Assembly (NCBI RefSeq): GCF_000419685.1
Contig: NZ_ATTM01000004.1
Coordinates: forward strand, 186,001-250,000
Direction: 5' to 3'
Length of the DNA stretch: 64,000 nt
DNA from: Flavobacterium antarcticum DSM 19726
Lineage (GTDB): Bacteria; Bacteroidota; Bacteroidia; Flavobacteriales; Flavobacteriaceae
Shown: positions 46,115 through 54,754 of the stretch, piece by piece
Layout: every line of letters begins with the position of its first letter
Numbering within the stretch: the first letter of the stretch is position 1
The notes under the pieces: model-generated
The model's database searches: none
What the model was told of the DNA's origin: nothing
What the model saw: the letters and a program-made list of their open reading frames with translations, nothing else
Translations under genes and position numbers: made by a program

Positions 46115-47377
46115 CTACGTCTTCTGTTTTTTCTTTTTCGCTGCAGGAAACAGTACGTTATTTAAAATTAATCGGTATCCAGGTGAGTTTGGATGCAAAT
46201 CTAGAACTGTTGGTTCATCGCCTACTCTATGTTGATAATCCTCTGGATCATGACCGCCAAAGTAAGTAAAAAATCCTTTACCAATTTGTCCGTGAATATA
46301 ACGCGCTTCGCCATTATACTGACTTTCTCCCATTATTAAGACATTTGACTTTACTAAATTACTATCGAAAGAAGTCGTTTGTCCCATAAAACCTTTGACC
46401 AATTGCGTGTGATTTTGACACAACATACTTGGCACAAAATCCCATTTTGCCGAAAAATCCATTAAGGTGAAGTAATCTTTTTCCATCGGAATCTTACGTT
46501 TCGTGGTCATATCAATATCGGAAAACTCGTACGTATTGGGATTTCTTTCTAAAATATAATCTTTGAAAGCAAAGCTTCTGCGGTAGTCAATTTTAGATTG
46601 GTAGTTTCCTTCACTTGGATCGCCATCAAACATAGGTTCGCATATATCAACACCATCAGCGGCTAAAGCAATATCAAAACTATCCGTTGCAGAACACATG
46701 GCAAACATAAATCCACCACCAATTACAAAATCACGTATTTTTTTGGCTACAGCCAATTTCTCTTCGGAAACCTTATTGTAACCCAATTTTGTAGCCAAAG
46801 CTTCAGCTGCTTTTTTTTGTTCAATGTACCAAGGCGTATTTTTATAAGCACCAAAAAACTTTCCGTATTGACCGGTGAAGTCTTCATGGTGCAAGTGCAA
46901 CCAATCGTATAAAATCAATTTATCTTCTAAAACTTCTTCATCGTATATTGGTGTAAACGGAATTTCAGCATATGTTAAAACGAGTGTAACCGCGTCGTCC
47001 CAAGGTTGTTTCCCTTTTGGCGTGTAGACTGCAATTTTAGGAGTTCGCTCTAAAACTACCGCTTCCATATTTTGTGAAGGACTCGAAATTTCGTTTAAAA
47101 TAGAATTGGTTTCTGCATCAGAAATGGGTTCAAAACTAACGCCCCGAATCTGACACTCTTTCCGAATTTCTGTCGCGTCTGGAAGTAGAAAAGAACCGCC
47201 ACGGTAATTCAGTAGCCAGCTGACTTTGTACTGTTTCTCTAAAGCCCAATACGTAATTCCGTACGCCTTTAGGTGATTTTGTTGTGTCGTTTCGTCCATT
47301 GGAACCAATATAAAACCGGCTTTTACGGAAATCGTACACAGCAAGAAAAGAAGATACAATGAGTTTTTAAAAGACAT
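46115..47377 (-). CDS. Exported protein of the Bacteroidota asparagine synthetase B annotation group
   Basis: 420 residues, with a signal peptide (LYLLFLLCTISVKAG). As I recall, close relatives in Flavobacteria are labelled asparagine synthetase B, but this protein lacks both expected parts: there is no Cys2 glutaminase N-terminus and no SGGxDS pyrophosphatase loop. Instead VIGGGFMFAMCSATDSFDIAL and FFTYFGGHDPEDYQH suggest a class I glutamine-amidotransferase-like or ThuA-like fold. A secreted protein cannot use cytoplasmic ATP, so the legacy name is probably wrong. It lies 81 bp downstream of dnaB, behind dnaB's terminator. Real function unknown. Confidence 0.85.
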   Translation of the reverse strand: MSFKNSLYLLFLLCTISVKAGFILVPMDETTQQNHLKAYGITYWALEKQYKVSWLLNYRGGSFLLPDATEIRKECQIRGVSFEPISDAETNSILNEISSPSQNMEAVVLERTPKIAVYTPKGKQPWDDAVTLVLTYAEIPFTPIYDEEVLEDKLILYDWLHLHHEDFTGQYGKFFGAYKNTPWYIEQKKAAEALATKLGYNKVSEEKLAVAKKIRDFVIGGGFMFAMCSATDSFDIALAADGVDICEPMFDGDPSEGNYQSKIDYRRSFAFKDYILERNPNTYEFSDIDMTTKRKIPMEKDYFTLMDFSAKWDFVPSMLCQNHTQLVKGFMGQTTSFDSNLVKSNVLIMGESQYNGEARYIHGQIGKGFFTYFGGHDPEDYQHRVGDEPTVLDLHPNSPGYRLILNNVLFPAAKKKKQKT

Positions 47378-47429
47378 TTTCCGTTTTTATTTCAAAGATA
47401 GCAGAATTAACGGAAAACGAATCATAAAA

Positions 47430-47450
47430 AAATCCGCTAAAAGCGGATTT
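47430..47450 (-). terminator. dnaB terminator
   Basis: AATCCGCT and AGCGGATT form a perfect stem with a 3-nt loop and an A-run on the plus side (U-tract on the minus strand). Confidence 0.85.
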
Positions 47451-47458
47451 ATAAGTCA

Positions 47459-49009
47459 TTAAAAAGGAACGTCGCTGTCGTCGTCGTAATTGTTCGAACT
47501 ACTACCAAAAGCCTCGTTCGGAGACGGTAAACTTCGTGGTGTTGTAAATGGATTTTGATCGTCCAAATTCATTTTTGACGGTAAATCATCATATCCTTCA
47601 CCATAACTTTCAAGGTTGTCAAACTTACCTAAATTTCCAATAAATTTCAATCGGATATTTTCCAAACTACCGTTACGGTGTTTTGCAATGATAAATTCGG
47701 CTTGACCTTCTGTTGGTGAATGTTCGTCGTCGTCCCATTCATCAATTTTGTAATATTCAGGTCGGTAAATAAAGGATACAATATCGGCATCTTGCTCAAT
47801 CGCACCCGATTCCCGAAGATCCGATAGCAAAGGTCTCTTACTCGATCCACGTGTTTCCACCGCACGTGACAATTGGGAAAGTGCAATTACAGGAACGGCT
47901 AATTCTTTGGCCAAAGCCTTTAAATTTCGCGAAATTGTTGAAATTTCTTGCTCTCTATTTCCGCCACCTTTACCATTTCCACCAGCTGTCATTAATTGCA
48001 AATAGTCGACTACAATTAATTTGATTCCGTATTGCGAAGCCAAACGTCTCGACTTAGCACGTAAATCAAAAATAGAAAGTGAAGGCGTATCATCAATATA
48101 AAGTGGTGCTTTCTCAAGATTTTTTACCTTGATACTTAATTGTTCCCACTCGTGTTTTTCTAATTTACCTGTTCTCAATTTCTCTGAAGACAAACCCGTT
48201 TCCGAAGAAATCAAACGAGTAATCAACTGAACGGAAGACATCTCTAAAGAGAACAGCGCTACCGGATGACCAAAATCAATTGCAATATTTCGCGCCATCG
48301 AAAGTACAAACGCCGTTTTACCCATACCAGGACGAGCGGCAATAATAATTAAATCACTTGGTTGCCATCCAGAAGTTACTTTGTCTAGCAACTCAAAACC
48401 AGTAGCCACACCACTTAACCCTTCTTTCCCAGCAATTTCTTCAATTCTTTTTTTCGCTTGGATTACTAAACTTTGAGCCGTTTCTGAACTTCGTTTGATA
48501 TTTCCTTGGGTTACCTCGTATAATTTAGATTCTGCTTTATCAAGCAAATCAAATACATCCGTACTTTCGTCATACGACTCTTCAATAATTTCCGAAGAAA
48601 TTTTAATTAAACTTCTTTGAATGAATTTCTGCAAAATAATGCGTGAATGAAACTCAATATGTGCGGAAGAAGAGATTTTTTGCGTCAGCTGAATGAGGTA
48701 AAAGTCACCACCTGCTAAATCAAGTTTTGCGTTCTTTTTTAACTGTGCTGAAACTGTTAATAAGTCAATAGGCTGTGTATCTGTGAATAACTGAACAATT
48801 GCTTCAAAAATATGTTTGTGAGCGTCTTTGTAGAATGCATCAGGTTGCAAAATATCAATCACTTCATCTACCCCTTTTTTGTCAATCATCATCGCTCCTA
48901 AAACCGCTTCCTCTAAATCCAGAGCCTGTGGCGGGAGTTTTCCTTTTTCCAAATTGATAATGGTAGTTTTATCTACTCGTACCGGGTTCATATTTCTGAT
49001 ATTTTCCAT
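47459..49009 (-). CDS. dnaB: Replicative DNA helicase DnaB
   Basis: Hexameric helicase that unwinds DNA at the replication fork. 516 residues. The N-terminal DnaB domain reads PPQALDLEEAVLGAMMIDK. The RecA-like core has Walker A ARPGMGKTAF, Walker B LIVVDYLQLM and FSLEMSSVQL, followed by ISRNLKALAKELAVPVIALSQLSRAVE. The acidic C-terminal tail is rich in Asp and Asn (DDDSDVPF). No intein is present. It is flanked by terminators, so likely monocistronic. Confidence 0.98.
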   Translation of the reverse strand: MENIRNMNPVRVDKTTIINLEKGKLPPQALDLEEAVLGAMMIDKKGVDEVIDILQPDAFYKDAHKHIFEAIVQLFTDTQPIDLLTVSAQLKKNAKLDLAGGDFYLIQLTQKISSSAHIEFHSRIILQKFIQRSLIKISSEIIEESYDESTDVFDLLDKAESKLYEVTQGNIKRSSETAQSLVIQAKKRIEEIAGKEGLSGVATGFELLDKVTSGWQPSDLIIIAARPGMGKTAFVLSMARNIAIDFGHPVALFSLEMSSVQLITRLISSETGLSSEKLRTGKLEKHEWEQLSIKVKNLEKAPLYIDDTPSLSIFDLRAKSRRLASQYGIKLIVVDYLQLMTAGGNGKGGGNREQEISTISRNLKALAKELAVPVIALSQLSRAVETRGSSKRPLLSDLRESGAIEQDADIVSFIYRPEYYKIDEWDDDEHSPTEGQAEFIIAKHRNGSLENIRLKFIGNLGKFDNLESYGEGYDDLPSKMNLDDQNPFTTPRSLPSPNEAFGSSSNNYDDDSDVPF

Positions 49010-49102
49010 ACTGCGAATGTAACTAAAAATAAAAAATTAAATGGAATGAGTTGTCATTCTAAATTGTTGACAACTAACCTAAAATTGTTAATAAGCCAAA
49101 AA

Positions 49103-49141
49103 AAATCCGTCTCATAGTGGATTGCTTCACGAGACGGATTT
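49103..49141 (-). terminator. accA terminator
   Basis: AAATCCGTCTC (49103-49113) and GAGACGGATTT (49131-49141) form an 11-bp stem; the adjoining A-run gives the minus-strand U-tract. Confidence 0.88.
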
Positions 49142-49160
49142 AAAATATGTTTGTAAGAAA

Positions 49161-50114
49161 TTACTCCTTAAATTCACCCATCTTACTGTATTTATCCATC
49201 CTTTGGTCGATAAGATCAACTGTTGATAAATCTTTCAATTCATCGTACGATTTCAAAATATATTCCTTTACATTTTTGAATGCAGTTTCACGATCGTAAT
49301 GAGCACCACCAAGCGGTTCTGGAATAATATCGTCTACTAATTTCTGTTTTTTCATATCGGTAGAAGTTAGTTTTAAAGCTTCAGCCGCTTTCTCTTTGTA
49401 TTCCCAACTTTTCCAAAGAATAGACGAACAAGATTCAGGAGAAATAACGGAATACCACGTGTTTTCCATCATCAAAACTTTGTCTCCCACACCAATTCCC
49501 AACGCACCACCAGAAGCTCCTTCGCCAACGATAACAGTAACAATAGGCGTTTTTAGACGCATCATTTCAAATATGTTTCGAGCAATCGCTTCTCCTTGTC
49601 CTCGTTCTTCCGCCTCTAAACCTGGATAAGCTCCAGGAGTGTCAATTAAAGTTAAAACAGGAATATTAAACTTCTCCGCCATTTTCATCAATCGCAATGC
49701 TTTACGGTATCCTTCCGGATTTGCCATCCCAAAATTACGGAATTGACGCGTTTTCGTATTGTATCCTTTTTGTTGGCCCACAATCATAAACGATTGTCCG
49801 CCAATTTTCCCTAAGCCACCCACCATTGCTTTATCGTCTTTAAACCCTCTGTCTCCAAAAAGTTCTAGGAATGTATCGCCACATAATGCTTTGATGTGAT
49901 CCATCGTATACGGACGATTCGGGTGTCTTGAAAGTTGAACTCGTTGCCAAGCCGTAAGATTTTTATAGATCTTCTTCTTGGTTTCTTCTAATTTCTTTTC
50001 AATTTGTTTGCAGGTGTTGGAAACATCTACGTCCGATTCCAGACCAATAATTTGACATTTGTCCAATTGATCCTCAAGTTCTTTTATAGGAAGCTCAAAA
50101 TCTAAATATTCCAT
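49161..50114 (-). CDS. accA: Acetyl-CoA carboxylase carboxyltransferase, alpha subunit
   Basis: Transfers the carboxyl from biotin to acetyl-CoA, the first step of fatty-acid synthesis. 317 residues, the normal length. An N-terminal coiled region ([15 protein letters not shown]) is followed by the crotonase-like domain with [41 protein letters not shown] and [16 protein letters not shown]. The beta subunit is not in the window. Monocistronic, with a promoter box TATCTTTG 35 bp upstream and its own terminator. Confidence 0.98.
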   Translation of the reverse strand: MEYLDFELPIKELEDQLDKCQIIGLESDVDVSNTCKQIEKKLEETKKKIYKNLTAWQRVQLSRHPNRPYTMDHIKALCGDTFLELFGDRGFKDDKAMVGGLGKIGGQSFMIVGQQKGYNTKTRQFRNFGMANPEGYRKALRLMKMAEKFNIPVLTLIDTPGAYPGLEAEERGQGEAIARNIFEMMRLKTPIVTVIVGEGASGGALGIGVGDKVLMMENTWYSVISPESCSSILWKSWEYKEKAAEALKLTSTDMKKQKLVDDIIPEPLGGAHYDRETAFKNVKEYILKSYDELKDLSTVDLIDQRMDKYSKMGEFKE

Positions 50115-50148
50115 AGGGTTTGTGCGTTTGTTAGTTTTGTTAGAAGTA

Positions 50149-50156
50149 CAAAGATA
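50149..50156 (-). promoter_or_regulatory. -7 box of accA promoter
   Basis: Minus-strand TATCTTTG fits TAnnTTTG and lies 35 bp before the start codon. Confidence 0.5.
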
Positions 50157-50236
50157 AAATATAAAACGGGGAACGAAAGATATTTCTGTGAATTAAAAAT
50201 TTGAAAATTTCTTTCGCTATTGCAAAAATTTCGCAA

Positions 50237-51133
50237 TCATTCGAGCTGCTCTTTGCCTTTAATCCTATTTTTAATAACACCATTTAGAATAACGGTAATC
50301 AAAATTATAACGGAACCAATGTAAAACGGCATACTCATTTTTTCGTCTTCACCAATGATAAAATAGGCTAATAAAATTCCGTAAACAGGCTCTAAATTTG
50401 TCGTAAGCATCACCGTGTAAGGCGATAAACGTTTCATTACCTGAACTGAAGCGGTAAAAGCATAAGCGGTACAAATGGAAGCCAAAAGTAGGACTAACAT
50501 CCAATCATTTCCTGAAAGTTGAAAGAATGCTGCATCAAATTTGCTGTCGAATAGTAGATACACGGAAACAAATAGAAATCCAGCGAAAAATTCGTAGACC
50601 GTAATCACCGTCGAATCGTGCTGCTGAATGAGTTTCCCATTAAAAAGCGTAAACAATACACCAATAAACACGGAGAATAAAGCATATATAATTCCTTCTA
50701 AATATTTTATCTCCACCTGCATGATGATGAATAATCCGGCTACAATTATTAATCCGAATAAAACTTCATACCACAAGACTTTTCTTTTGTAGATTAACGG
50801 TTCTAAAATAGAAGCAAAAAAGGAACCCATTGAAAACATAGCCAATGTAATGGCGACATTGGAAACTTTTATCGCTTTAAAAAAATAAATCCAGTGAATG
50901 GCAATTAGAAAACCAACCAATACAAGTTTCACCACCGATTTCATCGGAAGTCGAATGGATTGCTTTTTATAAACCAGGTATAAAAGTAAAAAAACGCCTG
51001 CTAAACCCATTCGGTACCAAACCAATGAAGTGTCGCCAACTGTAATTAACGCGCCTAGAACTGCCGTAAAACCCCAAATAAAAACGATGAAATGGAGGTT
51101 TAAGTAGCTTTTTAAATAATTATTTTCTTGCAT
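50237..51133 (-). CDS. EamA-family (DMT) transporter
   Basis: 298 residues with ten membrane segments in two EamA repeats (residues about 10-140 and 150-290), for example FIVFIWGFTAVLGALI and VMLTTNLEPVYGILLAYFIIG. The C-terminus is basic. Substrate cannot be read; EamA proteins often export metabolites. It overlaps the LptF/LptG-family gene by 14 bp, so the pair is co-transcribed with tgt upstream. Confidence 0.92.
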   Translation of the reverse strand: MQENNYLKSYLNLHFIVFIWGFTAVLGALITVGDTSLVWYRMGLAGVFLLLYLVYKKQSIRLPMKSVVKLVLVGFLIAIHWIYFFKAIKVSNVAITLAMFSMGSFFASILEPLIYKRKVLWYEVLFGLIIVAGLFIIMQVEIKYLEGIIYALFSVFIGVLFTLFNGKLIQQHDSTVITVYEFFAGFLFVSVYLLFDSKFDAAFFQLSGNDWMLVLLLASICTAYAFTASVQVMKRLSPYTVMLTTNLEPVYGILLAYFIIGEDEKMSMPFYIGSVIILITVILNGVIKNRIKGKEQLE

Positions 51134-52205
51134 TATTGAGTAAGTAGATTGCTAAAAGACCAAAGCTTAAATTGGGAATCCAAACCGCTAACATTGGCGG
51201 AATACTTGATTTTTCGGCTAAGACGCCAAATATTTTATCAAAAAAGATGAAGGTAAATGCGAGTCCAATTCCGATGGCTAAATTCATTCCCATTCCGCCT
51301 CGTCGTTTCATAGAAGAAACTGCGACCGCGATAATGGTTAAAATAAATGCAGAAACTGGAATACTGTATTTTTTATATAAAACCACTAAATACGTATTGA
51401 TATTGGACGATCCACGTTCGCGTTCCTTGTCTATAAACTTGTTTAATTCTCCGAGGGAAAGGGTTTCTGCGACGTAGACAGTTGGTGTCAAATCTTCTAA
51501 ATCGAATGTAAAAAGTGTATCTTTTTTAGCCAGTACTTCAATTTTATCATCTAAAACGCCCACTTTTCGCTTGTTGTAACCAAACATAGTATAGGTACTG
51601 TCTTCTTCACTCCATTTAATTCGTTGTGCAGAAATTTTGAAATCCAACGTATTGTCTGCTTTGAATTTTTCCAACGAGAAATGAAACGCTGTTTTATTTT
51701 CTTGGTTAAAACTGCCTACATAAAGGTATGTTCTATCATCTAATTGTCTAAAAACGTCGGAACTTTGACGCATGTTATTTCTTCCGTTTCCCTTCAAGTA
51801 CATGTACCTGAAATTGTTGAATCCTTCACTTGCTTTTGGTACTAAGAAAAATCCCATCAAAAGTGAGAACACAGATACGATTGAAGCACCAATTATGTAA
51901 GGTCGTAAAAAACGTGTAAATGAAATTCCTGAACTTAAAATAGCAATGATTTCCGTGTTGTTCGCTAATTTTGACGTAAACCAAATCACCGATAAAAACA
52001 AAAATATTGGAAACAGCAAATTGGCAAAGTATACCGTGAAATCTAAATAATAAAGCGCAATTTTACCAAAAGGCACTTTATTTTGCAGCATTTTATTGAC
52101 CTTTTCAGAAACATCAATAACAATTCCGATGGGTATAAACAGCAAAAGCATGACACTAAAAGTACCAAGATATCGCTTTAAAATATATTTGTCAATTATA
52201 TGCAT
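51120..52205 (-). CDS. LptF/LptG-family permease (YjgP/YjgQ)
   Basis: 361 residues with six membrane segments and a central periplasmic domain of about 170 residues, the LptF/LptG layout. The start IDKYILKRYLGTFSVMLLLF and VIWFTSKLANNTEIIAILSSGISF are family hallmarks. It would form part of the ABC transporter that extracts LPS from the inner membrane and passes it to LptC. Which of LptF or LptG it represents cannot be decided. It sits 18 bp downstream of tgt and overlaps the EamA gene. Confidence 0.93.
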   Translation of the reverse strand: MHIIDKYILKRYLGTFSVMLLLFIPIGIVIDVSEKVNKMLQNKVPFGKIALYYLDFTVYFANLLFPIFLFLSVIWFTSKLANNTEIIAILSSGISFTRFLRPYIIGASIVSVFSLLMGFFLVPKASEGFNNFRYMYLKGNGRNNMRQSSDVFRQLDDRTYLYVGSFNQENKTAFHFSLEKFKADNTLDFKISAQRIKWSEEDSTYTMFGYNKRKVGVLDDKIEVLAKKDTLFTFDLEDLTPTVYVAETLSLGELNKFIDKERERGSSNINTYLVVLYKKYSIPVSAFILTIIAVAVSSMKRRGGMGMNLAIGIGLAFTFIFFDKIFGVLAEKSSIPPMLAVWIPNLSFGLLAIYLLNNARK

Positions 52206-52223
52206 TCGTAAACTGCTCTAGTC

Positions 52224-53354
52224 TTAAAGTCGTTGACCCAATTGTTTTACCATCATTTCTTTCCAGGTTCTAAAATCACCTGCAATAATATGTTTTCTTG
52301 CTTCACGAACCAACCACATATAAAATCCAAGGTTGTGAATCGTTGCAATTTGCTTTCCTAAGTATTCATTTGCAGCAAATAAATGACGCAAATACGCTTT
52401 GGTGTATTCTGTATCTACAAAAGTATGGCCCATAGCATCTATTGGCGAAAAATCATCTGCCCACTTTTTGTTTTTAATATTTATTGTCCCTTGTGAGGTA
52501 AACAACATACCGTTTCTTGCATTACGCGTTGGCATCACACAATCAAACATATCCACACCTAAAGCGATATTTTCAAGAATATTTATAGGCGTTCCAACAC
52601 CCATCAAATAACGCGGTTTGTCTTCAGGAAGAATTTCGCAAACTACTTCCGTCATTCCGTACATTTCCTCCGCAGGTTCTCCTACTGAAAGTCCACCAAT
52701 TGCGTTTCCTTGTTGGTTTGAATTTGCAATATATTCCGCTGATTGTTTTCTTAAATCTTTATACGTACTTCCTTGAACAATAGGAAAAAAAGTTTGTTCG
52801 TACCCGTATTTATAAGGCAATGTGTCCAAATGATTGATGCAACGGTCCAGCCAACGGTGCGTCATTTTCATGGAACGTTGTGCATATTTATAATCGCAAG
52901 GATATGGCGTACATTCATCAAAAGCCATGATAATATCCGCTCCAATGGTTCGTTGAATTTCCATCACGTTTTCAGGCGTGAAAAAATGATAAGAACCGTC
53001 AATATGCGATTTAAACTTCACTCCTTCTTCCTTAATCTTCCGATTTGCCGAAAGAGAATACACTTGATATCCACCAGAATCCGTTAAAATTGGTCGGTCC
53101 CAATTCATAAATTTATGCAATCCACCGGCTTTTTCAAGAATCTCAGTTTGCGGACGCAAATACAAATGATACGTATTCCCTAAAATAATATCGGGATTAA
53201 TTTCCTCTTTTAGTTCACGTTGGTGTACACCTTTTACGGATGCAACCGTCCCAACAGGCATAAAAATAGGCGTTTCAATAACACCGTGATCTGTAGTAAT
53301 ACTTCCCGCTCGTGCTTTGGACTGGGGATCTTTTGCTAATAAGTCAAACTTCAT
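52224..53354 (-). CDS. tgt: tRNA-guanine transglycosylase lacking zinc cysteines
   Basis: Exchanges guanine-34 for preQ1 in tRNAs with GUN anticodons (queuosine pathway). 376 residues. Substrate region ILTDSGGYQVYS, a second catalytic Asp in MAFDECTPYP, and the nucleophile Asp in GVDMFDCVMPTRNARNG are intact. In E. coli the C-terminal zinc is held by a CxCxxC motif before the SRAYLHHL helix. Here that stretch reads PIDAMGHTFVDTEYTKAYLRHL, so all three cysteines are replaced, while a later His in TIHNLGFY remains. First gene of a tgt, LptF/G, EamA operon. A -7 box lies 34 bp upstream. Confidence 0.97.
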   Translation of the reverse strand: MKFDLLAKDPQSKARAGSITTDHGVIETPIFMPVGTVASVKGVHQRELKEEINPDIILGNTYHLYLRPQTEILEKAGGLHKFMNWDRPILTDSGGYQVYSLSANRKIKEEGVKFKSHIDGSYHFFTPENVMEIQRTIGADIIMAFDECTPYPCDYKYAQRSMKMTHRWLDRCINHLDTLPYKYGYEQTFFPIVQGSTYKDLRKQSAEYIANSNQQGNAIGGLSVGEPAEEMYGMTEVVCEILPEDKPRYLMGVGTPINILENIALGVDMFDCVMPTRNARNGMLFTSQGTINIKNKKWADDFSPIDAMGHTFVDTEYTKAYLRHLFAANEYLGKQIATIHNLGFYMWLVREARKHIIAGDFRTWKEMMVKQLGQRL

Positions 53355-53387
53355 AAATAGAATTTTCTGCCTGTGGAATTAAGTGGG

Positions 53388-53411
53388 CAAATATAAGCGT
53401 TTTATCGCTTA
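53388..53411 (-). promoter_or_regulatory. tgt promoter -7 box overlapped by an inverted repeat
   Basis: Minus-strand TATATTTG (plus 53388-53395) fits TAnnTTTG. TAAGCG (53394-53399) and CGCTTA (53406-53411) form a perfect repeat with a 6-nt centre that touches the box, so a repressor there could block initiation. Confidence 0.45.
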
Positions 53412-53779
53412 CCTATTCGGAATGCGAATGTAAATTAACAAATTATAAACGCTTCTTTTGCAGTGGATTCGGATTAATATAAATAGCAAACACAAAAAAA
53501 CCATCAATAAATTGATGGTTTTCCACTTAAAAACAAATCCTTAAAATTAAAAAAGTCTTTCAACTTTCAAATTAGCTCAGTTGATTTTAGTATCCCCAAA
53601 TCCTAATAAATTTCAACTGATAATTTCATTGTTTTAGTAGTATTATTTTATTCAAGTGAAGAAACAATAATTGCTTGTTTACTTATTAACAAATTAAAAA
53701 TAAGGTGAAAACAGGCGTTATTCACTCCAGTAAATATAAGGTGAAGCAACGAGCAAATCAATACGTCATTTGTCGTATA
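53412..53779. other. Intergenic region upstream of tgt
   Basis: Together with the tgt promoter this makes a 425-bp gap. It contains the hairpin at 53499-53520. Between that hairpin and the symporter gene no open frame longer than a few codons starts with ATG on the minus strand. A/T-rich, no further structure seen. Confidence 0.6.
53499..53520 (-). terminator. Strong terminator, 260 bp past the symporter stop
   Basis: AACCATCAA (53499-53507) and TTGATGGTT (53512-53520) form a perfect 9-bp stem with a 4-nt loop and a minus-strand run of seven T. It may end the symporter transcript, giving a long 3' UTR, or a separate small RNA. Confidence 0.8.
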
Positions 53780-54754
53780 TTATTCAATTTCTTTTGCTTT
53801 TTTAGCGGCGATAAAACTGACAAACACAATTTGGAACCCGTGAAATAACATTAATGGCAAAAGCATGATTCCTACAAATGGCAAGTTTGCAAACATAATT
53901 TTAGACATGACACTTCCGTGAATTAAGGACTTTTTCGATCCACAAAATTGAATCGCGATGCTGTCTTCTCGGTTGATGTTGAGTCGGAAACAAACATATT
54001 TAATGATGTAATACACCAACCAAAAAAGTGTTATTACCGCCAAGGCTAAAATGGCCATATCCCAAATTCCTATTGTGTTAAATATGCCTTCCAAGAAAGA
54101 TTCTGAAAAACTTTTGAATACAATCAATAGAATAATCGACTTATCAAACATACTGATTTTCGCCGAATTTCGAATTGCCCATCCACCAAAATAGCGTTGC
54201 AATAAAATTCCTAAAATGAGCGGTACGATTATTTCCGTAACCAATTTGAAATAGATTTCACTAAAATCAAATTCCATGGTTTCAACTGCAATGAAGTAAC
54301 TCATCCAAATTGGCGTAATCAAAATTCCAATAATCCCAGAAATACTTGCGTTAAAAATGGCGGCGGGAACATTTCCTTTTGCAACCGCAACCATTACAAC
54401 TGAAGCGGAAACGGACGAAGGCAATACGGCGAGAAAAAACACGGCAAGCCATAAAGTATGTGCGGTATCGGTTTTAATGAATGGATAAAAAAGTAAAACA
54501 ATAAGCGGAAATAAAATAAACGTCGCCGCTTGAACAATCAAATGCACACGCCAGTTTTTAATGACCTCTTTAATTATCGTATAATTCAATTTCAACCCGT
54601 AAAAGAAGAAAATCAATGAAATTCCAACACTACTTACCGCCATTAAGACAGGTTTTACTAGTGCTTTATCTCCAAAAAACGGAATTAAATAAGCCAATAA
54701 AACAGCGGAAACAATGGCGTAAACGAATGGATCTATCTTTATTTTGCTCATCAT
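53780..54754 (-). CDS. Bile acid:sodium symporter-family transporter (SBF-like)
   Basis: 324 residues, about ten membrane segments. Typical SBF-like (YfeH group) sequence: GISLIFFFYGLKLNYTIIKEV, LPSSVSASVVMVAVAKGNVPAAIFNASISGI and QFCGSKKSLIHGSVMSKIMF. Substrate unknown; the family takes up organic anions with sodium. Its start overlaps the stop of the upstream FAD oxidase by 4 bp (ATGA), so the two are translationally coupled. Transport of the oxidase's hydroxy-acid substrate is a reasonable inference. Confidence 0.9.
   Translation of the reverse strand: MMSKIKIDPFVYAIVSAVLLAYLIPFFGDKALVKPVLMAVSSVGISLIFFFYGLKLNYTIIKEVIKNWRVHLIVQAATFILFPLIVLLFYPFIKTDTAHTLWLAVFFLAVLPSSVSASVVMVAVAKGNVPAAIFNASISGIIGILITPIWMSYFIAVETMEFDFSEIYFKLVTEIIVPLILGILLQRYFGGWAIRNSAKISMFDKSIILLIVFKSFSESFLEGIFNTIGIWDMAILALAVITLFWLVYYIIKYVCFRLNINREDSIAIQFCGSKKSLIHGSVMSKIMFANLPFVGIMLLPLMLFHGFQIVFVSFIAAKKAKEIE

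Noticed and set aside
53600..53780. Small protein gene between the symporter and the orphan terminator
   Set aside because: The longest ATG frames on the minus strand stop after a few codons.
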